Shown here one piece after another: positions 19,356 to 28,777 of a stretch of DNA of 64,000 nucleotides (within the stretch, counting starts at the first letter, position 1; each line of letters begins with the position of its first letter). A program made the position numbers and the translations under genes. The stretch is from Streptomyces camelliae (GTDB lineage Bacteria; Actinomycetota; Actinomycetes; Streptomycetales; Streptomycetaceae). Below the pieces are notes generated by a model, which saw only the letters and a program-made list of their open reading frames with translations, searched no databases and was not told where the DNA came from. The stretch spans positions 2,666,001 to 2,730,000 of the forward strand of contig NZ_CP115300.1 in NCBI RefSeq assembly GCF_027625935.1, in the 5' to 3' direction.

Positions 19356-20636
19356 GACATCTGCGATCAGGACGAGAACGGTAAAGCAAACAAAGATCCC
19401 CGCCACCACATAAGCCACCGGCATCAGCTTCGCCACGTCGAACGGGCCCGGGTCCGGGCGGCGCAGCACCCTCGCCACGTTGCGGCGCAGGGCCTCCCAC
19501 AGGGCGCCCGCGATGTGGCCGCCGTCGAGCGGGAGGAGCGGGAGCATGTTGAACAGGAACAGGGAGAGGTTGAAACCGGCGAGAAGCATCACGAACATCG
19601 CCACCTGCTGGGAGGCGGGGATGTCGAGGGTGGCGATGTCGCCGGTGATGCGGGCCGCGCCGACGATGCCCACCGGGGAGTCCGGTTCGCGCGGGCCGTT
19701 GCCGAAGGCGGCGTTCCACAGCGCCGGGATCTTGGCGGGCAGGGCGGCGAGGGAGTCGACGGCGTCGCCGACCCGGTCGGTCATCCAGGTCACGGACTCG
19801 CCGAAGCTCTGGTGGACCACGCCGGTGGCGGAGCTGAAGCCGAGGAAGCCGGCCTTGACGTACTTGCCCTGGACGTACTGACCGCTGGAGTCCTTCTTGG
19901 CGACCAGGTTCGTCGCGATCGTGGCGTGGAGAGTGAGCTGCTTGCCGTCTCGCACCACCACGATCGGGACCGTCTTGCCCGCGCTGTCGCGGATCAGGTC
20001 CGACAGCGTGTTCCAGTCCTTCGTGTTCTTGCCGTCGAAGGAGACGATCTTGTCGCGCTTCTGGATGCCGGCGGCCTGGGCCGGGGACGCGGGGTCGGAC
20101 TTCTTGCAGCTGTCGCGGTTCTCGCTCTGGGCGATGACGCAGGGCGAGACCGAGGCGACGGTCGTCGTCTGCTGCTGGATGCCGAAGCCCATCAGGACCG
20201 TGAAGAAGAGGGCGACCGCCAGGATCAGGTTCATGAACGGGCCCGCGAACATGACGATCACGCGCTTCCACGGCTTGCGCGTGTAGAACATGCGCGTCTC
20301 GTCGCCCGGCTGCAGCTCCTCGAAGGCGGCCGAGCGGGCGTCCTCGATCATGCCGCGCCACGGCGAGGTGGAGCGGGCGGAGACCCGGCCCTCCTCGTCG
20401 GGCGGGAACATGCCGATCATGCGGATGTAGCCGCCGAGCGGGATCGCCTTGACGCCGTACTCGGTGTCGCCCTTCTTCCGCGACCAGACGGTCGGGCCGA
20501 AGCCGACCATGTACTGCGGCACGCGGATGCCGAAGAGCTTCGCCGTGGACAGGTGCCCCAGCTCGTGCCACGCGATCGAGACGAGCAGGCCGACCGCGAA
20601 GACCACTATGCCGAGGATGAACATCAAGGACGTCAT
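19332..20636 (-). CDS. rseP: RseP-type M50 site-2 metalloprotease
   Basis: 434 residues from ATG 20636 ([20 protein letters not shown]). Membrane zinc protease for intramembrane cleavage of regulators such as anti-sigma factors. The zinc motif HELGH is at residues 24-28; a PDZ domain lies around 185-290 ([14 protein letters not shown]); the second metal motif is seen as [12 protein letters not shown]; transmembrane helices lie at about 5-25, 120-140, 345-370 and the C-terminus. It overlaps the dxr stop by ATGA. Its last eight codons recur, diverged, 1.1 kb downstream, and its final 60 bases are less GC-rich than the rest, consistent with insertion of an element in the 3' end. Confidence 0.95.
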   Translation of the reverse strand: MTSLMFILGIVVFAVGLLVSIAWHELGHLSTAKLFGIRVPQYMVGFGPTVWSRKKGDTEYGVKAIPLGGYIRMIGMFPPDEEGRVSARSTSPWRGMIEDARSAAFEELQPGDETRMFYTRKPWKRVIVMFAGPFMNLILAVALFFTVLMGFGIQQQTTTVASVSPCVIAQSENRDSCKKSDPASPAQAAGIQKRDKIVSFDGKNTKDWNTLSDLIRDSAGKTVPIVVVRDGKQLTLHATIATNLVAKKDSSGQYVQGKYVKAGFLGFSSATGVVHQSFGESVTWMTDRVGDAVDSLAALPAKIPALWNAAFGNGPREPDSPVGIVGAARITGDIATLDIPASQQVAMFVMLLAGFNLSLFLFNMLPLLPLDGGHIAGALWEALRRNVARVLRRPDPGPFDVAKLMPVAYVVAGIFVCFTVLVLIADVVNPIKIS

Positions 20637-21904
20637 GCACGCGCCTCCGCGCTCGCCGTGGTGGCTGTCAGTTCCCGGGCCCGGGTGCGGGCCCAGGTCT
20701 CCGCTTCGAGGACGTCCGACACGGTGAGTGAGGTTCCCGTGACCGGGGTGCCGTGTTCCTCGACGACCCGGGTGACGGTCTCCATGATCCCGTTGAAGGG
20801 CAGCGCGCCGCTGCGGAAGGCCTCGACGCACTCCTCGTTGGCCGCATTGAACACCGCCGGGGCCGTGCCCGCGAGCATCCCCACGTGCCGGGCGAGGTTC
20901 ACCGACGGGAAGGCCTCGTTGTCCAGTGGGAAGAACTCCCACGTGGAGGCCTTGCTCCAGTCGAAGGCGGGCGCGGCTTCGGGTACGCGTTCGGGCCAGC
21001 CCAGACCGATGGCGATGGGCCCGCGCATGTCGGGGGGCGTCGCCTGGGCGATCGTGGATCCGTCGGTGAACTCGACCATCGAGTGAACATACGACTGGGG
21101 ATGCACGACCACCTCAATGCGGTCGAAGGGAATGTCGTAGAGGAGGTGTGCCTCGATGACCTCCAGGCCCTTGTTGACGAGGGTCGCGGAGTTGATCGTG
21201 ATCACCGGGCCCATCGCCCAGGTCGGGTGGGCGAGGGCGTCCTCGACGGTGACCTTCGTCAGCTCCTGCTTCGTACGGCCGCGGAAGGGGCCGCCGGAGG
21301 CCGTGACCACCAGCTTGCGGACGTCGGCCCGCGTCCCCGCCGCCAGCGCCTGGAAGAGCGCCGCGTGCTCGGAGTCGACCGGGATGATCTGGCCGGGCTT
21401 GGCGAGCGCCTTGACCAGGGGGCCGCCGACGATCAGCGACTCCTTGTTGGCGAGGGCGAGGGTACGGCCGGCCTCCAGGGCGGCGAGGGTGGGGGCGAGG
21501 CCGATGGAGCCGGTGATGCCGTTCAGCACCGTGTGGCAGTCGGAGGCGGCGACCTCGGTGGCCGCCTGAGGTCCGGCGAGGATCTCGGGCAGCGGCTCCC
21601 CGGCGCCGTACTCGGCGGCGAGGGCCTCGCGCAGGGCCGCTACGGCGTCCTCGCGGGCGACCGCGACGGTCCGCACCCGCAGCCGGCGGGCCTGCTCGGC
21701 GAGGAGGGACACGCGGCCGCCGTTGGCGGACAGGGCGGTGACCCGGAAGCGGTCGGGGTTGCGGAGCACGAGGTCGATGGCCTGGGTGCCAACGGATCCG
21801 GTGGAGCCGAGGATCACCACGTCCTTCGGCCCGTCGCCGGCGAGCGGGTCGTAGACGAGGTGCGGATCGGCGAGAGGGGCCGGATGGGCGGGACTGTCGG
21901 TCAT
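20633..21904 (-). CDS. dxr: 1-deoxy-D-xylulose 5-phosphate reductoisomerase
   Basis: 423 residues from ATG 21904 with GGAGAG upstream. Converts DXP to MEP with NADPH in the MEP pathway. The Rossmann motif [43 protein letters not shown] and [13 protein letters not shown] are intact. The N-terminus has an extension of about 25 residues before the Rossmann fold. Start upstream of this (to 22180) is unlikely because there is no ribosome site. Followed by rseP with a 4-base overlap; ispG lies beyond. Confidence 0.97.
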   Translation of the reverse strand: MTDSPAHPAPLADPHLVYDPLAGDGPKDVVILGSTGSVGTQAIDLVLRNPDRFRVTALSANGGRVSLLAEQARRLRVRTVAVAREDAVAALREALAAEYGAGEPLPEILAGPQAATEVAASDCHTVLNGITGSIGLAPTLAALEAGRTLALANKESLIVGGPLVKALAKPGQIIPVDSEHAALFQALAAGTRADVRKLVVTASGGPFRGRTKQELTKVTVEDALAHPTWAMGPVITINSATLVNKGLEVIEAHLLYDIPFDRIEVVVHPQSYVHSMVEFTDGSTIAQATPPDMRGPIAIGLGWPERVPEAAPAFDWSKASTWEFFPLDNEAFPSVNLARHVGMLAGTAPAVFNAANEECVEAFRSGALPFNGIMETVTRVVEEHGTPVTGTSLTVSDVLEAETWARTRARELTATTASAEARA

Positions 21905-22142
21905 CTCTCCATTGTTGCCGCAACCGGCACCGCTCCGGACAGGGCATCCCCCCAGGCAGGGCGCGTCGGCCGGTTTCATCGCCGGATGGGGTGATTCTTC
22001 CGATGTGAACTGCCGGTGAAGAGGGCGCGGTAACACTTCTGCGACAAAAGCCGCTGAATTCGCGCGCGTCGGGCCGTGGATCATGGCATTCTTCCCGTCG
22101 ACGCCCGTCACACCGGGCGAAAAAGGGGGAGGAGTCACCACC

Positions 22143-22616
22143 ATGAACCGCATGCGCGCGACCGCGGCCGTCCTGGCCACCGCCGGAGTCCTGACCGCCG
22201 CTCAGCTCGGACTCGCCGGAGCCGCCTCGGCCGCCACCCGGACGTCCACCGGCACCGGCTGCCCGATCGACATCGTGTACCCGAGCCGCTTCTACATCGA
22301 CTCGCACGGCTGGGTCACGGGCGGGGGCCTGTACTTCGGGCTCAAGAGCAAGACGACCAAGAGCTTCAAGTACGTCACCTTCACCGTCACGGACCAGAAG
22401 AACCTCCGCTTCGGCAAGGCCAAGCCGACCGGCGGCAGGATCACCCACAACACCTCGACGTCGGTGTCCGTCTACACCGGGACCTTCAAGGGCAAGGCCA
22501 GTCTCGGCATGAGGATCCCGACGCATCTGCTCAACACCCGCTCCTACGCGCTGAAGTTCACCCTGCACGGCTCGGGCTGGAACTGCGCCGTGAACCAGGG
22601 CACCTGGGGCAACTGA
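22143..22616 (+). CDS. Small secreted protein, unknown function
   Basis: 157 residues; ATG preceded by GGAGGAG. A Sec signal peptide (MNRMRATAAVLATAGVL, cut after GAASA) leads to a mature domain of about 127 residues rich in beta-type sequence (FKYVTFTVTDQKNLRFG; SVSVYTGTFKGKASLGMRIP; YALKFTLHGSGWNC). Two Cys (in TGCPID and WNCAV) could form a disulphide. No family recognised with certainty; similar calycin- or Ig-like secreted proteins are common in Streptomyces. Confidence 0.8.
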   Translation: MNRMRATAAVLATAGVLTAAQLGLAGAASAATRTSTGTGCPIDIVYPSRFYIDSHGWVTGGGLYFGLKSKTTKSFKYVTFTVTDQKNLRFGKAKPTGGRITHNTSTSVSVYTGTFKGKASLGMRIPTHLLNTRSYALKFTLHGSGWNCAVNQGTWGN

Positions 22617-22647
22617 CCCCAGGCACCCGGTCCGCGCGGGGAACGAG

Positions 22648-24585
22648 TCAGTCGCCGTAGGGGCGGCGCTCGTTCTCCCGCGCCGACGGTCCGGGGGTCG
22701 CGTCCGCGATCCACGGGCCGTCCCCGGAGGGGTCGACGACACCCTCCTCCAGCCAGGTGTACGACCCGGCCAGGACCGCCTTGACCACCGTGCGGTCCAG
22801 GTCGTCCGTGTTGGTCCACAGCCGGTCGAAGAGTTCCTCGACCCTGATGCGGGCCTGGCGGCAGAAGGCGTCGGCCAGCTGGTAGGCCTCGCGGCCGTGG
22901 TCGCCCTGCGCGCGCAGCCGTTCGGCCCGTACGCAGGCGGCGCTCATCGCGAACAGTTCGGCGCCGATGTCCACGATCCGGCCGAGGAAGCCCTGCTTGG
23001 TCTCCATCCGGCCCTGCCAGCGGGACATGGCGTAGAAGGTGGAGCGGGCCAGCTTGCGGGCGGTGCGCTCGACGTAGCGCAGATGTCCCGACAGATCGAT
23101 TCCGTGCTTGAACTGGCCGTAGGCCATGGGGAGTTGACCCGGTCCGGCGACCAGCTTCGGCAGCCACTTGGCGTAGAAGACGCCCGCGTTCGCGCCCGCC
23201 TTCGCCTTGTCCGACAGGGACTTGTCGGGGTCGATGAGGTCGCCCGCGACCGAGAGGTGGGCGTCGACGGCCTCGCGGGCGATCAGCAGGTGCATGATCT
23301 CCGTCGAGCCCTCGAAGATGCGGTTGATCCGCAGGTCGCGCAGGATCTGCTCGGCCGGGACCCCGCGCTCGCCGCGCGCCCTCAGCGACTCGGCCGTCTC
23401 ATAGCCCCGGCCGCCGCGGATCTGGACCAGTTCGTCGGCCATCTTCCAGGCCATCTCGGAGCCGTAGAGCTTGGCGAGGGCGGCCTCGATACGGATGTCG
23501 TTGCGGTCCTCGTCGGCCATCTGGGAGGACAGGTCGAGGACGGCCTCCAGGGCGAACGTCGTCGCCGCGATGAAGCTGATCTTGGAGCCGACGGCCTCGT
23601 GCAGCGCGACCGGCTTGCCCCACTGCTCGCGCTCCGCCGACCACTCGCGGGCGATCTTCAGACACCACTTCCCGGCCCCGGCGCACATCGCGGGCAGCGA
23701 GAGCCGGCCGGTGTTGAGGGTGGTGAGCGCGATCTTCAGGCCCGCGCCCTCGGGGCCGATGCGGTTGGCGGCGGGGACCCGGACCTGGTGGAAGCGGGTG
23801 ACGCCGTTCTCGATGCCGCGCAGGCCCATGAAGGCGTTGCGGTTCTCGACGGTGATGCCCTCCGACGTGGCCTCCACCACGAACGCGGTGATGCCCCCCT
23901 TGTGGCCCTCCGACTTCGGCACCCGTGCCATCACCACGAGCAGGTCGGCGACCACTCCGTTGGTGGTCCAGAGTTTCACTCCGTCGAGTACGTAGTCGTC
24001 CCCGTCGGGCACCGCCGTGGTGGCGAGGCGGGCCGGGTCGGAGCCGACGTCCGGCTCGGTGAGCAGGAAGGCGGAGATGTCGGTGCGGGCGCAGCGGGGC
24101 AGGAAGGCGTCCTTCTGCTCCTGGGTGCCGAACATCTTCAGCGGCTGGGGCACGCCGATCGACTGATGGGCGGAGAGCAGCGCGCCGACGGCGGGGCTCG
24201 CGGAGCCGACCAGGGCGAGGGCCTTGTTGTAGTAGAGCTGGGTGAGGCCGAGACCGCCGTACTTGGGGTCGATCTTCATGCCGAGGGCGCCGAGCTCCTT
24301 CAGGCCCGCCACGACCTCGTCCGGGATGCGGGCCTCGCGCTCGATCCGGGACGAGTCGATCGTCGTCTCGCAGAAGGCGCGGAGCTTGGCCAGGAACTCC
24401 TCGCCGCGCCGGACCGACTCGTCGTCGGGGAGCGGGTGGGGATGGATGAGGTCGAGCCGGAAGCGCCCGAGGAACAGTTCCTTGGCGAAGCTGGGCTTGC
24501 GCCAGTCCTGTTCCCGGGCGGCCTCCGCCACCTGGCGGGCTTCGCGCTCGGTGACGTTGGTACGGGGTGTGGTGGGGGCGGACAT
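22648..24585 (-). CDS. Acyl-CoA dehydrogenase family protein
   Basis: 645 residues from ATG 24585 (MSAPTTPRTNVTEREARQVA), longer than the usual 380-residue acyl-CoA dehydrogenases because of a C-terminal extension of about 180 residues, as in VLCAD/ACAD9-like enzymes. FAD and substrate motifs: FLLTEPDVGSDPARLATTAV, LDGVKLWTTNGVVADLLVV, GAGLKIALTTLNTGRLSLPA, and QIRGGRGYETAESL with the usual catalytic region downstream (RINRIFEGSTEIMHLLIAR). Likely oxidises fatty acyl-CoA. Divergent from lacI; operator sites for LacI lie in the shared gap. Confidence 0.93.
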   Translation of the reverse strand: MSAPTTPRTNVTEREARQVAEAAREQDWRKPSFAKELFLGRFRLDLIHPHPLPDDESVRRGEEFLAKLRAFCETTIDSSRIEREARIPDEVVAGLKELGALGMKIDPKYGGLGLTQLYYNKALALVGSASPAVGALLSAHQSIGVPQPLKMFGTQEQKDAFLPRCARTDISAFLLTEPDVGSDPARLATTAVPDGDDYVLDGVKLWTTNGVVADLLVVMARVPKSEGHKGGITAFVVEATSEGITVENRNAFMGLRGIENGVTRFHQVRVPAANRIGPEGAGLKIALTTLNTGRLSLPAMCAGAGKWCLKIAREWSAEREQWGKPVALHEAVGSKISFIAATTFALEAVLDLSSQMADEDRNDIRIEAALAKLYGSEMAWKMADELVQIRGGRGYETAESLRARGERGVPAEQILRDLRINRIFEGSTEIMHLLIAREAVDAHLSVAGDLIDPDKSLSDKAKAGANAGVFYAKWLPKLVAGPGQLPMAYGQFKHGIDLSGHLRYVERTARKLARSTFYAMSRWQGRMETKQGFLGRIVDIGAELFAMSAACVRAERLRAQGDHGREAYQLADAFCRQARIRVEELFDRLWTNTDDLDRTVVKAVLAGSYTWLEEGVVDPSGDGPWIADATPGPSARENERRPYGD

Positions 24586-24779
24586 GAGGTTCACCTCGCC
24601 GCGAAGAGGGATGATTGCGGATCGTTCGCTACCGACCAGTGCTACTGGATCGTTGGTACCCGAAACGGGCCGACCCCACCACCCCTCGCGCGTCCGAACG
24701 GCCGAGGGGACTGCCGAAGCCCGGCGCATCGGTGTGTACTGCTGCTCGGCGACTCGTTCGGCATATCGGTCATGGAAAA

Positions 24780-24801
24780 GCTGTCGAAGCGCTTCGACAG
24801 C
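24780..24801. promoter_or_regulatory. Operator O1, perfect 22-bp palindrome
   Basis: A 22-bp perfect palindrome centred on TCGAAGCGCTTCGA, 105 bases before the lacI start. It has the central CG and dyad shape of LacI/GalR-family operators and matches the sites before the transporter and GH3 genes. Confidence 0.8.
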
Positions 24802-24873
24802 GCCTATGGACACCCACTCCCGCTGAAGCTAGTGTCAATCTCACCCTCACTCGCCTCAGTCGGTCACGCGCTC

Positions 24874-24890
24874 TGTCGAAGCGCTTCACA
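24874..24890. promoter_or_regulatory. Operator O2, core palindrome before lacI
   Basis: TGTCGAAGCGCTTCACA, with the 10-bp core GAAGCGCTTC at 24878-24887, 17 bases before the lacI start codon. Its position suggests autoregulation. Confidence 0.75.
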
Positions 24891-24906
24891 AAGCTTGGAG
24901 AGCCGG

Positions 24907-25920
24907 ATGGTCACCCTCGCCGAGGTCGCCCAGCACGCCGGAGTGTCGGCGAGCACGGTGAGCTATGTCCTCAGCGGCAAGCGGTCCATCTCCGCGACCA
25001 CCCGGCAGCGGGTCGAGCAGAGCATCCGGGAGCTGGGGTACCACCCGAACGCCGGCGCCCGCGCCCTGGCGAGCAACCGGTCGAACATCATCGCGCTGAT
25101 GGTCCCGCTGCGCACCGACATGTACGTGCCGGTGATGATGGAGATCGCGATCGCGGTGGCGACCACGGCCCGGACGCACGGCTACGACGTCCTGCTGCTC
25201 ACCGGCGAGGAGGGCCCGGACGCGGTGCGCCGGGTGACCGGCAGCGGGCTCGCCGACGCCATGATCCTGATGGACGTGGAGCTGGAGGACGAGCGGCTGC
25301 CGCTGCTGCGGCAGACCGACCAGCACTCGGTCCTGATCGGGCTGCCCGCCGACCCGAACGGTCTGACCTGCGTGGACCTGGACTGGAGTGCGACGGGCGC
25401 GCTGTGCGTGGAGCATCTCGCGGGGCTCGGTCACCGTGACATCGCTGTCATCGGCGAGGCACCGGCCGTCTACGAACGGCACACCGGCTTCGCCGAGCGC
25501 ACCCTCGACGGGCTGCGCTCCTGGGCCCGTGCGTCAGGCGTCAGGGTGCTGCACCGGCCGTGCGAGGGCGGGTACGACGCGATGGCCCTCACCCTGGCCC
25601 GGATCTTCGACGAGCGCCCGGGGACGACCGGGTTCGTGGTGCAGAACGAGTCCGCGGTGGAGCCGCTGCTCGCGCTGCTGCGCCAGCAGGGCCGGGCCGT
25701 GCCCGAGGACGTGTCCGTGGTCGCGATCTGCCCGGACCAGGTCGCCGTCCAGGCCTCGGTGCGGCTGACCTCGGTGGCCATCCCCGCGCAGGAGATGGGC
25801 CGGCACGCCGTGGAGCATCTGGTGGCCAAGCTGGACGGGCGGGGCGACGACGACGTCGTGCTGCTCGCGCCCGAGCTGACCGTGCGGGCGAGTACGGGAC
25901 CGGCGCCGGCCGCGTCCTGA
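24907..25920 (+). CDS. LacI-family regulator of the xyloglucan locus
   Basis: 337 residues from ATG 24907. The helix-turn-helix at residues 3-25 (TLAEVAQHAGVSASTVSYVL with SGKRSIS) and hinge helix (GARALASNRSNIIALMVP) are typical; the periplasmic-binding-like effector domain fills the rest. LacI regulators usually repress and release operator DNA on binding a sugar. Two operators lie just upstream and two more stand before the ABC transporter and GH3 genes. GH31 follows 77 bases downstream and is probably cotranscribed. Effector unknown; a xyloglucan-derived sugar is my inference. Confidence 0.93.
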   Translation: MVTLAEVAQHAGVSASTVSYVLSGKRSISATTRQRVEQSIRELGYHPNAGARALASNRSNIIALMVPLRTDMYVPVMMEIAIAVATTARTHGYDVLLLTGEEGPDAVRRVTGSGLADAMILMDVELEDERLPLLRQTDQHSVLIGLPADPNGLTCVDLDWSATGALCVEHLAGLGHRDIAVIGEAPAVYERHTGFAERTLDGLRSWARASGVRVLHRPCEGGYDAMALTLARIFDERPGTTGFVVQNESAVEPLLALLRQQGRAVPEDVSVVAICPDQVAVQASVRLTSVAIPAQEMGRHAVEHLVAKLDGRGDDDVVLLAPELTVRASTGPAPAAS

Positions 25921-25997
25921 TCCGCACCGACCGTGCCCTTTCGGGGCACACACCTCTGCCTGCGTCCCTGTCTGCACGCCTCTCCTCAGGAGCCGCC

Positions 25998-28055
25998 GTG
26001 AATCAGCCTGCCGGTATTCAGCCTGCCCTCGCGCAGCCCAAGGTCAGCCTTGCCCAGTCCTCCCCCACCGTCGGCCGCGTCCAGGTGAAGGACGGGGCGC
26101 TGGAGTGGAGCGGCCGTCAGGAGACGGTGCGGATCGAGCCATGGGGTCCGGACGCGGTCCGGGTGCGGGCCCGGCTCGGCGGCCCGGTGCTGCAGGGTCT
26201 CCCGGGCGCGCTCCTCGATTCCCCGCCCGCCGCCGAGGCGACGGTCGACGCCGGTGACGGGGAAGGCCGGCTGACGGTCGGATCGCTGACCGTCGAGGTG
26301 AGCGCCGAGGGCATGCTCCGCTTCCTGCGCACCGACGACGGCAGCGAGCTGCTCGCCGAGGAGCGCGCCCACTTCTGGTGGCCCGGCCCGCGTCTCTACA
26401 CGGCGGTCGGCAACGGCTACCACCGGCTGGAGCAGCGTTTCGCCGCGTACGAGGACGAGAAGCTGTACGGCCTCGGCCAGCACCAGCACGGTCGGCTGGA
26501 CCAGAAGGGCCTGGTGCTGGACCTGGTGCAGCGCAACAGCGAGGTGAGCGTCCCGGTGCTGGTGTCCAGCCGGGGCTACACCCTGCTGTGGAACAACCCG
26601 GCGATCGGCCGGGTGGAGCTGGCGGGCAACGGCACCCGCTGGGTCGCGGACTCGGCCCGGCAGATCGACTACTGGATCACGGCGGGCACTCCGGGCGAGG
26701 GCCAGCGCAACTACAGCGCGGCCACCGGGCGTTCGCCGATGCTCCCGGAGTGGGCGGCGGGCTTCTGGCAGTGCAAGCTGCGCTACCGCACCCAGGACGA
26801 ACTCCTCGACGTGGCACGGGAGTACAAGCGCCGGGGCCTGCCGATCTCGGCGATCGTGTGCGACTTCTTCCACTGGACGCACCTGGGCGAGTGGAAGTTC
26901 GACCCGAAGGAGTGGCCCGACCCGGCGGGCATGGTCCGCGAGCTGGAGGACCTGGGCATCAAGCTGGTGGTGTCCGTGTGGCCGTCGGTGTCCCCGCTGT
27001 CGGAGAACCATCAACTGATGGAGCAGCGCGGCTACTTCGTCGGCACCCAGTACGGCCCGATGGCGCACGCCGACTGGCCGGACAAGGAGGTCGCCTCCAC
27101 CGTCCAGGTCGCCTTCTACGACCCCACGAACCCCGAGGCCCGCGACTTCGTGTGGTCGAGGATCCGGGAGAACTACCTCACCCCGTACGGCATCACGGCG
27201 TTCTGGCTGGACGCGTGCGAGCCCGAGCTGAAGCCCGGCTTCGCGGAGAACCTGCGCTACTGGGCGGGACCGGGCCTGGAGGTCGGCAACCTCTACCCGC
27301 TGGAGAACGCCCGCACCTTCCACGAGGGCCTGCTGGCGTCCGGGGAGCCGGAGGTGATCACCCTCAACCGCTCGGCGTGGGCGGGCAGTCAGCGGCACGG
27401 CGCGGCCCTGTGGTCCGGTGACATCGGCACCGACTTCGCGACCCTGCGCCGGCAGATCGCGGCCGGCCTCAACACCGCGCTGTCCGGCATCCCGTGGTGG
27501 AACACCGACATCGGCGGCTTCCACGGCGGCGACCCGGACGATCCGGCGTACCGCGAGGTGATGGTCCGCTGGTTCCAGTTCGGCGCGCTGTCCCCGCTGA
27601 TGCGGCTGCACGGCTTCCGCGACCCCGGTCTGCCGCTGGGCCCGGACATGACCGGCGGTCCGAACGAGGTGTGGTCGTACGGCGAGGAGGCCGGCGCGAT
27701 CCTGGAGCGGTACCTGCGGCTGCGCGAGCGCCTGAAGCCGTACATCCTCACCGTCATGCGCGAGGCGCACGAGGAGGGGCTGCCGGTGATGCGCCCGCTG
27801 TTCCTGGAGTTCCCGGACGACCAGGCGGCCTGGTCGGTGGACGACGCCTACCTCTTCGGCCGGGACCTGCTGGTCGCGCCGGTGCTGACCGCCGGCGCCA
27901 CGGCCCGCACGGCGTACCTCCCGGCGGGCGCGCGCTGGACGGACGCCTGGACGGGTGAGACGTACGAGGGCGGTACGGCGGTGACGGTGGACGCCCCCCT
28001 GGACCGGATCCCGCTGTTCCTGCGGGACGGGGCACGGCTGCCTGTAGGGGAGTAG
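25998..28055 (+). CDS. GH31 glycosidase, probable alpha-xylosidase
   Basis: 685 residues from GTG 25998 with CAGGAG upstream; no signal peptide, so cytoplasmic. Family 31 catalytic residues: nucleophile Asp405 in AFWLDACEPE and acid/base Asp475 in LWSGDIGTDF. KLYGLGQHQHGRLDQKG, GIPWWNTDIGGF and LSPLMRLHGF are family hallmarks. Family 31 covers alpha-glucosidases, alpha-xylosidases and others; the xyloglucan context (GH12, GH95, GH42, GH3) favours removal of alpha-1,6-xylose from xyloglucan oligosaccharides. Follows lacI on the same strand and ends in a strong terminator. Confidence 0.9.
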   Translation: MNQPAGIQPALAQPKVSLAQSSPTVGRVQVKDGALEWSGRQETVRIEPWGPDAVRVRARLGGPVLQGLPGALLDSPPAAEATVDAGDGEGRLTVGSLTVEVSAEGMLRFLRTDDGSELLAEERAHFWWPGPRLYTAVGNGYHRLEQRFAAYEDEKLYGLGQHQHGRLDQKGLVLDLVQRNSEVSVPVLVSSRGYTLLWNNPAIGRVELAGNGTRWVADSARQIDYWITAGTPGEGQRNYSAATGRSPMLPEWAAGFWQCKLRYRTQDELLDVAREYKRRGLPISAIVCDFFHWTHLGEWKFDPKEWPDPAGMVRELEDLGIKLVVSVWPSVSPLSENHQLMEQRGYFVGTQYGPMAHADWPDKEVASTVQVAFYDPTNPEARDFVWSRIRENYLTPYGITAFWLDACEPELKPGFAENLRYWAGPGLEVGNLYPLENARTFHEGLLASGEPEVITLNRSAWAGSQRHGAALWSGDIGTDFATLRRQIAAGLNTALSGIPWWNTDIGGFHGGDPDDPAYREVMVRWFQFGALSPLMRLHGFRDPGLPLGPDMTGGPNEVWSYGEEAGAILERYLRLRERLKPYILTVMREAHEEGLPVMRPLFLEFPDDQAAWSVDDAYLFGRDLLVAPVLTAGATARTAYLPAGARWTDAWTGETYEGGTAVTVDAPLDRIPLFLRDGARLPVGE

Positions 28056-28067
28056 CCGAGCCGAGCG

Positions 28068-28107
28068 GCGGCCGGTCCCTTCCCTACCCGCGGAAGGGAC
28101 CGGCCGC
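28068..28107. terminator. Terminator between GH31 and chorismate mutase
   Basis: A perfect 16-bp stem (GCGGCCGGTCCCTTCC at 28068-28083 against 28092-28107), 8-base loop, between two convergent genes, ending in CTT. Confidence 0.85.
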
Positions 28108-28118
28108 CTTCTCACGCG

Positions 28119-28700
28119 TCAGTCGCGGCAGACGGAGACCAGGGAGCGGACCAGGGCGGCGGTGTGCAGCAGGTCCGGGTGCTTCTCGTGGTGGACCTCG
28201 ACGACGGCCACGGCGAGTTCGGGATCGCACGTCGGGGCGGCGCGCTCCGGGGTGGTGTCGGCGAGGCTCTGGACGAGGTCCGTGTTGATGCGGTTGATCG
28301 TCTGACGGACCACGTTCAGGTCGGGCTTGGTGGTCGGGGCCTGCTCCGGGTGGGCCGTCCACCGGGCGAACAGGGCGCGCTGGACGACCTTGTTGGCCTC
28401 GATCTGGTCGCGGAAGATGCGCCGGACCTCGTCGGGGTCGGCGCCGATCCGCTGGGCCTGGGCGGCGACGGAGTCGAGGACCTGCTGCTCGCGGGCCGGG
28501 TCGTCGATGGGGCTGTCGGTGCCCCACTTGGCGGCGGCGACCAGGTCGGCGGTGGCCAGACGGTCGGCGGCGAGGGAGGCGACCGGCCGCAACGGGGAGA
28601 GCGGTGCGGGGGCCGCGGAGGCGGGCGCGGCGGCGAGCAGGACGGCGACGCCGGCCGGCAGTACATACCTGAGGGGAGTGGCGATACGCATGCGCGCCAT
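28119..28700 (-). CDS. Secreted chorismate mutase (AroQ-gamma type)
   Basis: 193 residues if started at ATG 28700 (an ATG at 28691 is an alternative). Signal peptide PLRYVLPAGVAVLLAAAPAS, cleaved near ASA. The mature helical protein has the AroQ-gamma pattern: RLATADLVAAAKWG (Arg and Lys), PAREQQVL (Arg), IFRDQIEANKVVQRAL (with the family Gln-Ile-Glu-Ala). It would turn chorismate into prephenate outside the membrane, a role with no clear physiology in bacteria. Two Cys near the C-terminus (PTCDPE, VSVCRD) may form a disulphide. It lies inside the xyloglucan locus without evident connection. Confidence 0.85.
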   Translation of the reverse strand: MARMRIATPLRYVLPAGVAVLLAAAPASAAPAPLSPLRPVASLAADRLATADLVAAAKWGTDSPIDDPAREQQVLDSVAAQAQRIGADPDEVRRIFRDQIEANKVVQRALFARWTAHPEQAPTTKPDLNVVRQTINRINTDLVQSLADTTPERAAPTCDPELAVAVVEVHHEKHPDLLHTAALVRSLVSVCRD

Positions 28701-28725
28701 CCAACCGCAAGCAGGTGAACAACGG

Positions 28726-28761
28726 GAGGGCCGTCCCGGTCGCGCGCCCGGGACGGCCCTC
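28726..28761. terminator. Terminator after GH12
   Basis: GAGGGCCGTCCCGG at 28726-28739 pairs with 28748-28761, 8-base loop, 16 bases past the GH12 stop. It closes the GH42-GH95-GH12 operon. Confidence 0.8.
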
Positions 28762-28777
28762 GTCACCGCTGGGTCAC

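Larger units (their letters stand above)
24586..24906. promoter_or_regulatory. Divergent promoter region with LacI operators
   Basis: 321 bases between the acyl-CoA dehydrogenase and lacI. Its right half carries two GAAGCGCTTC-centred palindromes (listed separately). No gene is visible. Confidence 0.7.

Noticed and set aside
22897-24906. N-terminal extension of lacI by 670 codons
   Set aside because: Antisense to the acyl-CoA dehydrogenase; the ATG at 24907 starts the helix-turn-helix exactly.
25560-25997. Upstream extension of GH31 into lacI
   Set aside because: It is a shadow frame of lacI; GTG 25998 has a good ribosome site and the protein there begins sensibly.
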